This document shows positions 12,259 to 20,206 of a DNA stretch of 64,000 nucleotides, piece by piece. Under the pieces are notes generated by a model. That model did no database searches, was not told the DNA's origin, and worked only from the letters and a program-made list of their open reading frames with translations. Origin of the DNA: Nocardiopsis gilva YIM 90087 (lineage in GTDB: Bacteria; Actinomycetota; Actinomycetes; Streptosporangiales; Streptosporangiaceae); assembly GCF_002263495.1 (NCBI RefSeq), contig NZ_CP022753.1:620001-684000 (forward strand). The letters run 5' to 3'. Numbering within the stretch: position 1 is the stretch's first letter; each line of letters begins with the position of its first letter. The position numbers and the translations under genes are program-made.

Positions 12259-13479
12259 ATGTATGACCACCGCAAGCTCGGTCGCGAGCTGGAGCTGTTC
12301 GACACCAGCCCCCTGATCGGCTCTGGGCTGCCGTACTGGTTGCCTGACGGCGCGGCCGTGCGCCACGCCCTGGAGGAGTACATCCGCACTGTCGAGCAGC
12401 GGGCGGGCTATCGACACGTCTATTCGCCGGTGCTGGGGAAGCGGGAGCTGTACGAGATCTCCGGCCACTGGTCGCATTACAGCGACGACATGTTTCCCCC
12501 GATGGATGTGGGATCGGAACAGGTTGTCCTACGGCCGAGTCTGTGCCCACACCACGCAGTGATTTACCGTTCCCGTTCACACAGCTACCGCGAACTTCCC
12601 CTGCGCATGGCTGAGCTGGGCGGGATGTACCGGTCGGAGCTCTCCGGCGTGCTTGGAGGGCTGAGCCGGGTGCGGGCTATCCACCTTAATGACGCGCACA
12701 TCTTCTGCACCATCGACCAGGTCGCGGCGGAGGCGGGGGCGGCTCTGGAGATGATCCGGCGAGCCTATGAGGCTCTCGGTATTGCCGCGGCCCGTTTTCG
12801 GCTCTCACTCCCTGGTCCCGATGGAAAATATGTCGCCAGGCCCGAGATGTGGGAGAGGTCCACCGCGCTGCTGACCGATGTCCTCGATCGCTCCGGCCTT
12901 TCCTATGAGGCAGTCGAGGACGAGGCCGCCTTCTATGGTCCAAAGATCGACGTTCAGGTGGTCGACGACGCTGGCCGGGAGACCACTCTGTCCACTGTCC
13001 AGGTTGACTTCCACCAGCCCGAGCAATTCGACCTGCACTACATCGGTGCCGACGGTAGGAAACACCGACCGGTCATGGTGCACCGCAGCATCATCGGCAG
13101 TGTGGAACGGGCTGTCGCTCACCTCATTGAGCAGCATGGCGGGGCCTTCCCTCCGTGGCTTGCCCCTGTTCAGTTGGTGATCCTCCCGATCTCCGAAGCC
13201 GAGGTGCCTAACGCTGTCGGGATCGCCCGGCAATGCGTCGACCTCGGACTGCGCGCTGAGCTCGTCGGGCCCGAACAGGGAAGCCTCGGTTCCCGCATCC
13301 GCGAAGCACGGTTGGTGCCCTACCAGGCTGTCATCGGCCCCAAGGAAACCGCAGATGACCATGTCGCCCTGCGGCTGCGTGATGGACGACGAATCGATCC
13401 ACTACCCGCTGTCGAGGTCCTGAGGCACATAAGCGCACTCGTCGATGCCCACAGCAGCGATCTGTGGGATCTCTCCTGA
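12259..13479 (+). CDS. Short threonyl-tRNA synthetase lacking TGS and editing domains
   Basis: This 406-residue class II synthetase has only the catalytic core and anticodon-binding domain of ThrRS; full enzymes have about 640-680 residues with N-terminal TGS and editing domains. The start ATG has AGGAG (12248-12252) upstream. Predicted Zn ligands are Cys96 (S-L-C-P-H-H), His147 (N-D-A-H-I-F-C) and His275 (V-M-V-H-R-S). Motif 2 is M-A-E-L-G-G-M-Y-R-S-E-L-S-G and motif 3 is G-S-V-E-R. The usual T-Q-D-D-A-H reads H-L-N-D-A-H, losing the Gln. It should charge tRNA-Thr without proofreading serine. The attenuator upstream suggests induction when charged tRNA-Thr is scarce, so it is probably a second, conditional enzyme. 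Confidence 0.9.
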   Translation: MYDHRKLGRELELFDTSPLIGSGLPYWLPDGAAVRHALEEYIRTVEQRAGYRHVYSPVLGKRELYEISGHWSHYSDDMFPPMDVGSEQVVLRPSLCPHHAVIYRSRSHSYRELPLRMAELGGMYRSELSGVLGGLSRVRAIHLNDAHIFCTIDQVAAEAGAALEMIRRAYEALGIAAARFRLSLPGPDGKYVARPEMWERSTALLTDVLDRSGLSYEAVEDEAAFYGPKIDVQVVDDAGRETTLSTVQVDFHQPEQFDLHYIGADGRKHRPVMVHRSIIGSVERAVAHLIEQHGGAFPPWLAPVQLVILPISEAEVPNAVGIARQCVDLGLRAELVGPEQGSLGSRIREARLVPYQAVIGPKETADDHVALRLRDGRRIDPLPAVEVLRHISALVDAHSSDLWDLS

Positions 13480-13866
13480 AGCGCCTTCTCGCCTGTTCTC
13501 CAGGTAGAAGCACTAGCTCCCATCATGCCCACGACGCAGTGAGTGGGGCGCCGTGGGGGTGTGCCGGGCTTCCCGATGTCTATTCCGAGGTAGTTGGCGC
13601 GGGTTGAACAGCGGGGCGGGGTGCTGGGGTGTGGTTGTCCCCAGATGAGGTGCGGCCCTGCCCCGTCGCTGGCTCTCAGATTAGGGTGCGTTTTCGGGGG
13701 CGCTGGTTGCTCGCACCTGTGGGAGCACGACGACCGGGGAGATGCCGTGGCCGTAGGAGGTGTCCGGGGAGGGGCGCCGTGTCGGTGCCCGGGCGGCGGC
13801 GCAACTTATCCACAGCCGAGAAATCTTTCCTGGAACCCCCTATCCCTGCTGCTTAGCGTTGAGGGT
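13480..13866. other. Intergenic region upstream of the HNH gene
   Basis: I see no gene or RNA here. The frame of the downstream HNH gene stays open back to 13594, but that stretch encodes Cys/Gly/Arg-rich sequence unlike the DUF222 family, so I treat it as non-coding. There is no clear terminator for the ThrRS gene. Confidence 0.5.
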
Positions 13867-15282
13867 ATGAGCGATGGCACGGGTTTCACCTCCCCCTCTT
13901 CCCAGCCGCCGGGTGGCGGTGCGGGCGAGGCGGTGGCGTGCCTGCGCCGTGCTGCGGAGGTGTTGGGCGAGGTGGCCGGGGCCGACATCCCGCCCGGGGC
14001 TGAGCACACCGTGGGCGAGGACCTGATCCAGGTCCTGCGGGGCCTGGATGAGGTGAAGCTCGCTGCGGCCGATGCTGCGGGGGTGTTCGAGGCGCGTGGT
14101 GGGCTGGTGGGCTCGGGGCAGTTCAGGCTGTCGCATTGGTTGCAGCACACCGCGCACCGGTCTCCGGCCGAAGCGCGCCAGCTGGCGTCGTTGGCCCACC
14201 GCTCGGCGCATCTGGAGGAGTCCGAGCAGGCCTACCAGCAGGGCGAGATCTCTCTGGCGAAGCTGGAGCGCATCGCCCACTGGGTCAACGAGGGCCTGGC
14301 CTGCCGGTCGGTGCAGCGGTGGCCGGAGGCCGAGGCCTTCGCCCACACGGCTGAGGGTCCGTTGTTGGGGTTGGCGTGTGAGCCCGGGGTGACGGTGTGG
14401 GGCCTGGACCAGGTCGGACGGCGGTTGCGCTACACGTTGGACCCCTCCCGTCAGGAGAAGGAGTACCAGGACCGCTATGCGGGCCGGGGTGCGAGGTTTA
14501 TCCGGGGGATGGATGACTCCTTCCACCTGGAGGCCTGGGGGGACGAGGCGTCGGGGGACGTGTTGCGCAACGCGCTGGACGCCTTTTTGGCCCCGCCGGC
14601 CACGGAGGGGGAGGAGCGCTCCTCCTACCAGCGCACCCATGACGCGTTGGTCGAGATGTGCCAGACCGTGGTGGAGCTGCCCGCCGAGCAGGCGCCGCGC
14701 CGCAGGGCCGGTGCCAACCCGGTGGCGTTGGTGGTCGGGCTCGACCTGCTGCAGGGCCAGGAGGGGGCGGGTCCGGCGGTCAGTGAGTACGGCACCCTGT
14801 GGCCGGCCTCGGCGGCCCGGGCGCACGCCACCGACGGCGTGCTGCGGCGGGTAGTGACCGATCCGGTCAGCGGGCAGCCGCTGGATGTGGGATACGCCCA
14901 GCGGCTGTTCTCCCCGGCGGTGCGCACCGCGCTGCTGGTGCAGCGCCAGAGGTGTGCGTGGCAGGGCGGGTGCGACCGGCCGATCGCGTGGTGCCAGGCC
15001 GACCACAAGGTCGCCTGGTGGGACGGCGGCCCCTCGGACCTGTCCAACGCCCAACCACTCTGCCGGTTCCACAACCTGGAGAAGGAGCACCGCCGGGCGC
15101 GGGAGCGCGGCTGGGCCCAGCGGCCCGCCCACGGCACAGGCCCCACCCCCGCCGCCGCGGGCGCCGGGAGGCCCGAGCTCCCCCGCCGCACCGACCGCCC
15201 CGACCGGGGTGCGCGCCCGCCGGCTGAGGAGTCCGGCGGGGGTGAGGGCGGCGCTGATCGGCCACCGGATGACACTGTTTGA
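13867..15282 (+). CDS. DUF222 / HNH endonuclease domain protein
   Basis: The protein has 471 residues from the ATG at 13867. The N-terminal two thirds is the helical DUF222 (13E12-repeat type) domain. The C-terminal third carries an HNH nuclease module with a Zn-binding frame: R-C-A-W-Q-G-G-C-D, then Q-A-D-H-K-V-A-W-W-D-G-G, N-A-Q-P-L-C-R-F-H-N. The catalytic D-H pair, the Asn and the final His are all present. The last 60 residues are a proline- and arginine-rich tail. These genes are multicopy in many actinobacterial genomes and may be mobile or competence-related; the real role is unknown. Codon use and GC content match the neighbours. Confidence 0.88.
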   Translation: MSDGTGFTSPSSQPPGGGAGEAVACLRRAAEVLGEVAGADIPPGAEHTVGEDLIQVLRGLDEVKLAAADAAGVFEARGGLVGSGQFRLSHWLQHTAHRSPAEARQLASLAHRSAHLEESEQAYQQGEISLAKLERIAHWVNEGLACRSVQRWPEAEAFAHTAEGPLLGLACEPGVTVWGLDQVGRRLRYTLDPSRQEKEYQDRYAGRGARFIRGMDDSFHLEAWGDEASGDVLRNALDAFLAPPATEGEERSSYQRTHDALVEMCQTVVELPAEQAPRRRAGANPVALVVGLDLLQGQEGAGPAVSEYGTLWPASAARAHATDGVLRRVVTDPVSGQPLDVGYAQRLFSPAVRTALLVQRQRCAWQGGCDRPIAWCQADHKVAWWDGGPSDLSNAQPLCRFHNLEKEHRRARERGWAQRPAHGTGPTPAAAGAGRPELPRRTDRPDRGARPPAEESGGGEGGADRPPDDTV

Positions 15283-15595
15283 CGCCGCTTGCTCGTGTGA
15301 TCTTGCCGGACCCGCCAGGTACCCCCGCCCGGCGGGCCATCGGCATGCCGTCAATACGCGGACGTGGTGAGGCGGGCGTCGGTTCGCCTGGCTCGCCCTG
15401 CGGCACCTGTTCGATCGGGGCGGACGGTGGCAACGTGCTTCACGCGATCACCGGCCCGCACCACACGCATCGACCAATCCAGTCGTTCAGCCGCTGCATC
15501 TGGGGGACCGCGAGTGGCCTCTCGCCCTTGTCTGCGTCAACTTCGGTGCCCGACTAATCGGCGCGGAGTACGCGTGGAGACTACAGTGCTCTGCT
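15283..15595. other. Intergenic region upstream of the 15.6-kb methyltransferase
   Basis: I see no gene in this 313-base stretch. Only the last 15 bases carry a recognisable signal, the -10-like TACAGT described separately. Confidence 0.5.
15582..15587 (+). promoter_or_regulatory. -10 element for leaderless methyltransferase mRNA
   Basis: TACAGT lies eight bases before the GTG start at 15596, so transcription would begin at or next to the start codon. No good -35 hexamer is visible. Confidence 0.45.
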
Positions 15596-16252
15596 GTGAC
15601 AGAAGCTCCCTTTATTCGCACCACCCGTGCGTTCTATGACGCGGTGGCCGCGGACTACGCCGCCTACTCCAAGGACGAACTGGCGGCCAAGCCACTGGAT
15701 CGGGCGATGCTAGCTGCCTTTTCGGAACGCGTACGCGCCGCCGAGATCGCCCCCGTCGCCGACATCGGGTGTGGTCCTGGCGATGTGACGGCACGCCTCC
15801 GCAATCTTGGCCTGACGGACGTCTTCGGCGTTGACCTGTCGCCCGAGATGGTCGCGATCGCACGTCGCGCCCATCCCGATCTGCGATTCGACGAGGGCTC
15901 GATGACGGCCCTCGATATCCCGGACAGCTCCCTCGCCGGGGCCGTCGCCTGGTACTCCATCATCCATGTACCACCCGGCCAGCTCGCAGATGTGTTTGCC
16001 GAGTTCCACCGCGTTCTGGTCCCTGGCGGTCATCTGCTGCTCGCCTTTCAGGTCGGTGATCATCCACTCCATGTCGCTGAGCCGTTCGGCCAGCAGGTGT
16101 CGCTCGACTTTCTCCGGTTGTTGCCCGACCGCGTCGCCGAGATGCTGAGCCAGGCGGGGATTCCCGTCGAGGCGCAGCTGCTGCGCGAGCCCGACGGGGT
16201 CGAGAGGGTCCCGCAGGCATTCCTCATCGCCCGTAAGTCGGCGGAGAGCTGA
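15596..16252 (+). CDS. Class I SAM-dependent methyltransferase
   Basis: The protein has 218 residues from a GTG start. Motif I, V-A-D-I-G-C-G-P-G-D-V-T, forms the SAM-binding loop, and the acidic end of strand 2 is G-V-D-L-S. Motif post-I is F-D-E-G-S-M and the late motif is L-V-P-G-G-H-L-L-L-A-F. The overall pattern is of the Methyltransf_11/25 type acting on small molecules. No substrate can be deduced. No ribosome binding site is visible and the -10-like TACAGT eight bases upstream suggests a leaderless transcript. The gene stands alone, followed convergently by the DUF418 gene. Confidence 0.85.
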   Translation: MTEAPFIRTTRAFYDAVAADYAAYSKDELAAKPLDRAMLAAFSERVRAAEIAPVADIGCGPGDVTARLRNLGLTDVFGVDLSPEMVAIARRAHPDLRFDEGSMTALDIPDSSLAGAVAWYSIIHVPPGQLADVFAEFHRVLVPGGHLLLAFQVGDHPLHVAEPFGQQVSLDFLRLLPDRVAEMLSQAGIPVEAQLLREPDGVERVPQAFLIARKSAES

Positions 16253-16338
16253 TAGAGACCGTGTATGACGGACCCTGCAATAGGGGCGGGTCCATGAGTG
16301 GGCAGGTACGGACTTCCAGGGAGAGGAATCGCGTCCGC

Positions 16339-17691
16339 TCACGTGTTCGCCCGCTGCTGCCCTCCCTCCTGTCGGGGGAGGGCACGGCCGTAGAGCAGGC
16401 GTCGTAGGAGAGCCTCGGCGGGGCCTGGACGGCCGGCGCGTTCCAGGGCGTAGGCCCCGGCAGCGGTGATGAGCCAGACTCCGAAGGCGAAGGCCGCCAT
16501 GCTCGCGCTGCCCATCATCGCGCCCAGGCCCAAGCCCCAGGCGGCCAACACTGGGGAGAACAGCAGCGAGTGGGCTATGTAGCAGGACATCGACCGTTTG
16601 CCCACGGCCGCGACCGCCTGAACGGCGACGCTCTGCTCACCGCGCCGCCGCGACGACAGCCAGTGGGCCAGCAGAGCGAACAGCGCCACATACCCGAGGC
16701 CGCCAGCGACGCCGGTCACCTCCTGGAGCTGCGAAAGCGCCCCTTCCTCGCCGACCGCATTCGGAGGAACATCGACCAGATTGACGTGGGCGAGCGCGGG
16801 GAGCAGTCCACCCGACCAGCCAATAGCGACGCCGACCGCCGCCGTCCACCCGAGCAGCCGTAGGTGCCGGTGCGGCTCCTCCAGGATTCTCTGGCGTGCG
16901 GCCCAGAACCCGAGCAGCATCACGGCGTGTGTCCCGAATGCGAGCAATCCGCCCGCGATCGTGACGAATGCCCACGTCACCAGCCGTGTCTCCGCGGCGG
17001 CGATGGGGTCGGCCTCCCCCGCCGCATAGGCGACGGTCGATGGCTCGGTCGCGGGCGTGCCGATACTGCCGAGGTCGCCGGTGGCAAGCGCGGTGAACGC
17101 CGGTAGCGCCGTGAGTACAAGGATCGTCGCGGCCACCCCACTCCACACCAGCAGCGTGCGCTGCCTTCGCCGCAGAAAGAGCCAGCCGAGGATCAGACTC
17201 CCCAGCCCGTAGGCGCCGATGATGTCCCCAGCCAGGAGCAGCGCCGCGTGGACGAAGCCGAACGCGAGGAGTAGCAGACTGCGCCGACGTAGCAGTGCCA
17301 CGCCCGCTCGCTCGGAGGCGCCCGCCTCGGTCTGGCGCATGTAGAGGCGCATCATGCCGTAGCCGAACAGGAAAGCGAACAGCGGATACGCCCGCAGGTC
17401 CAGCATCGTGATCATGGCGAACTGGACGACGCGGTCCGCTATCGACCCGTCGATCGGGTGCCACCCTGATGGTCCGTGCTTGGCCGCCCACAGGTGAAAC
17501 GCTGTGTTGGACAGGACGATGAGGAGCAGCATCGCACCGCGGCCGAGGTCAGGGGCGAGCGCCCGTTCACTGGCCCGAACGCTGCCACGGGCGGAGCCCC
17601 TGGCGGGGTCGCGGTGGGTGGACCGAACGTCCGCGGACTGGGAAGGGGCGTCCTGAGAATTGGCGGCTTGGGCGTCGGCGGAATCGCGCAT
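16339..17691 (-). CDS. DUF418 family polytopic membrane protein
   Basis: The 450-residue protein begins with a 50-residue polar Arg/Ser/Asp-rich segment, followed by about ten hydrophobic helices. The DUF418 hallmarks are present: R-G-A-M-L-L-L-I-V-L-S-N in the first helix, F-L-F-G-Y-G-M-M after the second, D-I-I-G-A-Y-G-L in the middle, and the C-terminal K-R-S-M-S-C-Y-I-A-H-S-L. The family is related to acyltransferase-3-like membrane proteins; function is unknown. The ATG (17691) lies six bases after a TAGCGT -10 hexamer on the minus strand and has no ribosome binding site, so the mRNA is probably leaderless. Confidence 0.88.
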   Translation of the reverse strand: MRDSADAQAANSQDAPSQSADVRSTHRDPARGSARGSVRASERALAPDLGRGAMLLLIVLSNTAFHLWAAKHGPSGWHPIDGSIADRVVQFAMITMLDLRAYPLFAFLFGYGMMRLYMRQTEAGASERAGVALLRRRSLLLLAFGFVHAALLLAGDIIGAYGLGSLILGWLFLRRRQRTLLVWSGVAATILVLTALPAFTALATGDLGSIGTPATEPSTVAYAAGEADPIAAAETRLVTWAFVTIAGGLLAFGTHAVMLLGFWAARQRILEEPHRHLRLLGWTAAVGVAIGWSGGLLPALAHVNLVDVPPNAVGEEGALSQLQEVTGVAGGLGYVALFALLAHWLSSRRRGEQSVAVQAVAAVGKRSMSCYIAHSLLFSPVLAAWGLGLGAMMGSASMAAFAFGVWLITAAGAYALERAGRPGPAEALLRRLLYGRALPRQEGGQQRANT

Positions 17692-17697
17692 GCAAGG

Positions 17698-17703
17698 ACG
17701 CTA
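17698..17703 (-). promoter_or_regulatory. -10 element of DUF418 gene (leaderless type)
   Basis: TAGCGT on the minus strand lies six bases before the DUF418 ATG. The same hexamer sits at equivalent positions before the Thr leader peptide, the adenosine-deaminase-family gene and the PmtA-like gene. Confidence 0.55.
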
Positions 17704-17847
17704 TGAGTGGCCGTTCTCGTGCCGCATCGCCCGATCGGCGGGGCTTCGGCGACGGGAGTCCCCGGGCTCTCTGCTCCCAGACGCCGAAAGTCGCTGTGTC
17801 CGTGACGTAGGTTTCGCGGGCCGAGGCACGAGGCGCCCGACACGCGC

Positions 17848-18522
17848 TCAGTCGCGAGGCACGGTTCCGGAGAACGTCACCCCTTCCCGCTGGTTGTCGA
17901 GGAGAACGAAACTGAGCTCGACCTGGAGGTAATCCTCCTGCGGCGGCATGGCGCAGGCGTACGTGGCTCTCTCCGTGCTTCCCGGGGCCACGGTCGTCGC
18001 GAACTCGCCCTCGACACCCTCGTCGGGGAAAGGCATCGTGGGTCGATCCCCCGCATCCTCGCCGACCAGGCACTTCACCCGCAGGCCGGACATCGGCAGC
18101 GGATCGGAGCCCATCGCGTTCGCCACCTCGACGGTGAAGAGGGCCATGTGCTCACTCTTCAGCGTCGCTCGGCGTGACTCCTTCACTGAGACATACACAT
18201 AGTCGTCATAGGCGATCGAGCCGCCCAGCTTCTCCCAGGTGGTATTGGCCTGCACCGGCCCGCCAGGCTCCTCTTCGTATTCGGCGGGAACTGGCGGGGG
18301 TGCGTCGGGTGCGGGGGGTACGTCCGGCCCCGAGGTGACATCGGAGCCACCGCCGCCGTTTGCCAGCGCCGTGACCAGGGACGAGGAGAACTCGCCCATT
18401 GGGCCGGCCACAATCGATAGCGCGGCCAGCCCAATGATCCCGGCCAACGCCCACCGTTTGGTGACTTCCTTCTCGCTTGCGCGACGATCCGGATCGCGGC
18501 GTCCGTCGGAGGAATCAGACAT
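17848..18522 (-). CDS. Membrane-anchored extracytoplasmic hypothetical protein
   Basis: The protein has 224 residues: a basic cytoplasmic head of about 24 residues, one hydrophobic segment (A-L-A-G-I-I-G-L-A-A-L-S-I-V-A-G), a Pro/Glu-rich linker (roughly 60-90), then a beta-rich domain of about 130 residues with two cysteines (in V-K-C-L-V and Y-A-C-A-M) that could form a disulfide. The layout resembles actinobacterial DUF4352-type immunoglobulin-like exported proteins, but I cannot assign it firmly. It is followed convergently by nothing obvious and preceded divergently by the orphan 5S gene. Confidence 0.7.
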   Translation of the reverse strand: MSDSSDGRRDPDRRASEKEVTKRWALAGIIGLAALSIVAGPMGEFSSSLVTALANGGGGSDVTSGPDVPPAPDAPPPVPAEYEEEPGGPVQANTTWEKLGGSIAYDDYVYVSVKESRRATLKSEHMALFTVEVANAMGSDPLPMSGLRVKCLVGEDAGDRPTMPFPDEGVEGEFATTVAPGSTERATYACAMPPQEDYLQVELSFVLLDNQREGVTFSGTVPRD

Positions 18523-18702
18523 GTCCGGATCCTAGGCGCATGCGTGACGCGTCCTCGTCCCGGGGCGGGGCCATCGGGCCGTCAACCTTGTCGCCAATGT
18601 GGCCACAGCATGCACGCGGATGGTCTATACTCAGAACCGTTGTCGCACTCCGACGCGGCCCATAGGTTTCCACGCTCCCGGTATCCGGGAGTGATGGGCA
18701 AG

Positions 18703-18823
18703 GTGTGCGGCGGCTATAGCGAGAGGGAAACACCCGGTCTCATTCCGAACCCGGTCGTTAAGCCTCTCAGCGCCGATGGTACTGCCCCCATGGTGCGGGG
18801 TGGGAGAGTAGGTCGCCGCCGCA
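18703..18823 (+). rRNA. rrf: Orphan second 5S ribosomal RNA gene
   Basis: A second full-length 5S sequence lies about 6.7 kb downstream of the rrn operon with no 16S or 23S beside it. It shares the 5S core (AACCCGGTCGTTAAG, CAGCGCCGATGGTACTGC, GGGAGAGTAGG) with the operon copy but differs at many positions in helices I-III. Helix I pairs almost perfectly: GTGCGGCGG with CCGCCGCAT, including one G-U. A TATACT -10 hexamer lies at 18626-18631 without a clear -35, and a perfect terminator follows. Structure and terminator argue that it is expressed and functional. Confidence 0.9.
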
Positions 18824-18837
18824 TTTTTCTTGAGGAG

Positions 18838-18868
18838 GGGGTCCTTGACTTCGGTCAGGGGCCCCTTT
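18838..18868 (+). terminator. Terminator of the orphan 5S gene
   Basis: A 12-base-pair stem (18838-18849 with 18854-18865, two G-U pairs) is capped by a TTCG tetraloop and followed by TTT. Confidence 0.9.
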
Positions 18869-19089
18869 CGCGTTGCCGGGCATTGCCGATGACCTGGTCA
18901 GCGCAGCATGGTGACGACTTCGCCGGACTCTCGTAGCACCGTCGGCAGCGTCTCCGCCGCGGATGATGCGTTCTCCGTTGGAGTCCCTGGCTGAAGTCCC
19001 TCGGGGAGGTCGGCACGTCAGGGCGCCGACCGGCACCCCCGTCCCACCGGCCACCCGGGCAGGCCGGTCCGAACGCGCTCGCTCCGTTC

Positions 19090-20051
19090 TCAGCCGCCAA
19101 CGACCTTGGCGAATGACTCCAGTTCCCGCGGAACATCGGCCCCGGCCGGCTGATAGACGACCTCGGTCGCGCCGGCCGCTTCCAACTGAGCGAGCTCGTG
19201 CCGCCACCCGTCGGTGTCGAGGGCCAAGCCGAGATCGCTGAGCAGTTCTCCCGTGCTGAAGGGACGGTCCAGCTCGTTGAGCCCGCACATATGTCCCTCG
19301 TGCATGACGAGGTGACGCGTCTCCGCAGGGATCTCGGCCTAGGCGGACGCCCAGGGTTCGGCCGCGGGGATGAGTTCCAGCCGGTCGAACTCCACGGCGA
19401 AGTGCATGATCGCCGCTGCGGCGTGCCCGGCGGTGCCGCGTCCCCGCTCCGAGCCGGGGTCCTCGCCGTCACGGAGCACGGTGCCGAATGTCAGGGCGGC
19501 ACTCCAGTCGAACCCGGGTACCGGCGTCACGGCTCCGAAGACCCCATAACCCGATTCCCGCGCCACGGCTGCCCCTTTCGGGGCCTGGGCACCGACCAGG
19601 ACGGGAACGTCGATGGGACGGGGCGGAGCGAACCCCGGCCGGTGCAGCATCTCGATGACCGCGCCGTCCCAGTTCGCTCGCTCTCCCCGCAGCAGCGCCC
19701 GGAGCACCCCGATGTCGTCGGCGACGTCCGACCACGGGCTCGGTCGAGTCCCCAGGCTGACCCGACCGGTGAACCCGGACCCGATCCCGACCGCGACGCG
19801 CGTCTACCCAGCCAGCGCGACGAGGGTAGCGATGCCTGCGGCGTTGACCATCGGGTGGCGAAGGGCGGGGACCAGCACGCCCGGGCCGAGGCCGATACGC
19901 TCGGTCAGTTCCGCGGCTCGGCAGAGCTGCACCCACCCGTCGGGGGGTACACGGCCGGTGAGTCGTAGAACCAGGCGTGCCGATAGCCGAGCTGTTCCGC
20001 GATCCGCGCATGCTCGTGGCTTTCGAGGGATGTGCTGAACGAGCACGACAT
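19090..20051 (-). pseudogene. LLM-class (F420/flavin-dependent) oxidoreductase, broken by one frameshift and two amber codons
   Basis: Translation from the ATG at 20051 gives a bacterial-luciferase-like N-terminus with the signature A-W-F-Y-D-S-P-A-V-Y-P. It shifts frame in a run of six C residues near 19950. The second frame continues as D-G-W-V-Q-L-C-R-A-A-E-L-T-E-R-I, meets TAG at 19804-19806 just before R-V-A-V-G-I-G-S-G-F-T-G-R, continues through V-L-V-G-A-Q-A-P-K-G, meets a second TAG at 19339-19341, and then resumes as H-E-G-H-M-C-G-L-N-E to a TGA at 19090. The pieces together cover an LLM enzyme of about 320 residues. Three independent lesions make a functional product very unlikely. 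The rest of the frame is well preserved, so the decay is recent. Confidence 0.85.
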
Positions 20052-20206
20052 CTTGAGTGCCAATCGGGCCTCCGCGAGTCACTCGCTGCTGGGGGAAAGG
20101 GCCATCCGGTCTTCCCGCAGCGTTACAGCGAAACGTATGAGGGCCCGGACATGGGGTCTTTCGCGAACACGCAGGGAAGTTGCCTCTCCCCGCAGAACTG
20201 CTTCGG

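Noticed and set aside
18898-19014. A 38-codon minus-strand tail (ending V-V-T-M-L-R) between the orphan 5S and the LLM pseudogene
   Set aside because: It looks like the C-terminus of some protein, perhaps another decayed gene, but it is too short and lacks an upstream continuation to name.
19090-20051. Programmed amber readthrough or a recoded 21st/22nd amino acid in the LLM gene
   Set aside because: The gene also carries a frameshift, no recoding signal is evident, and the family is not known to use such residues; ordinary decay is simpler.
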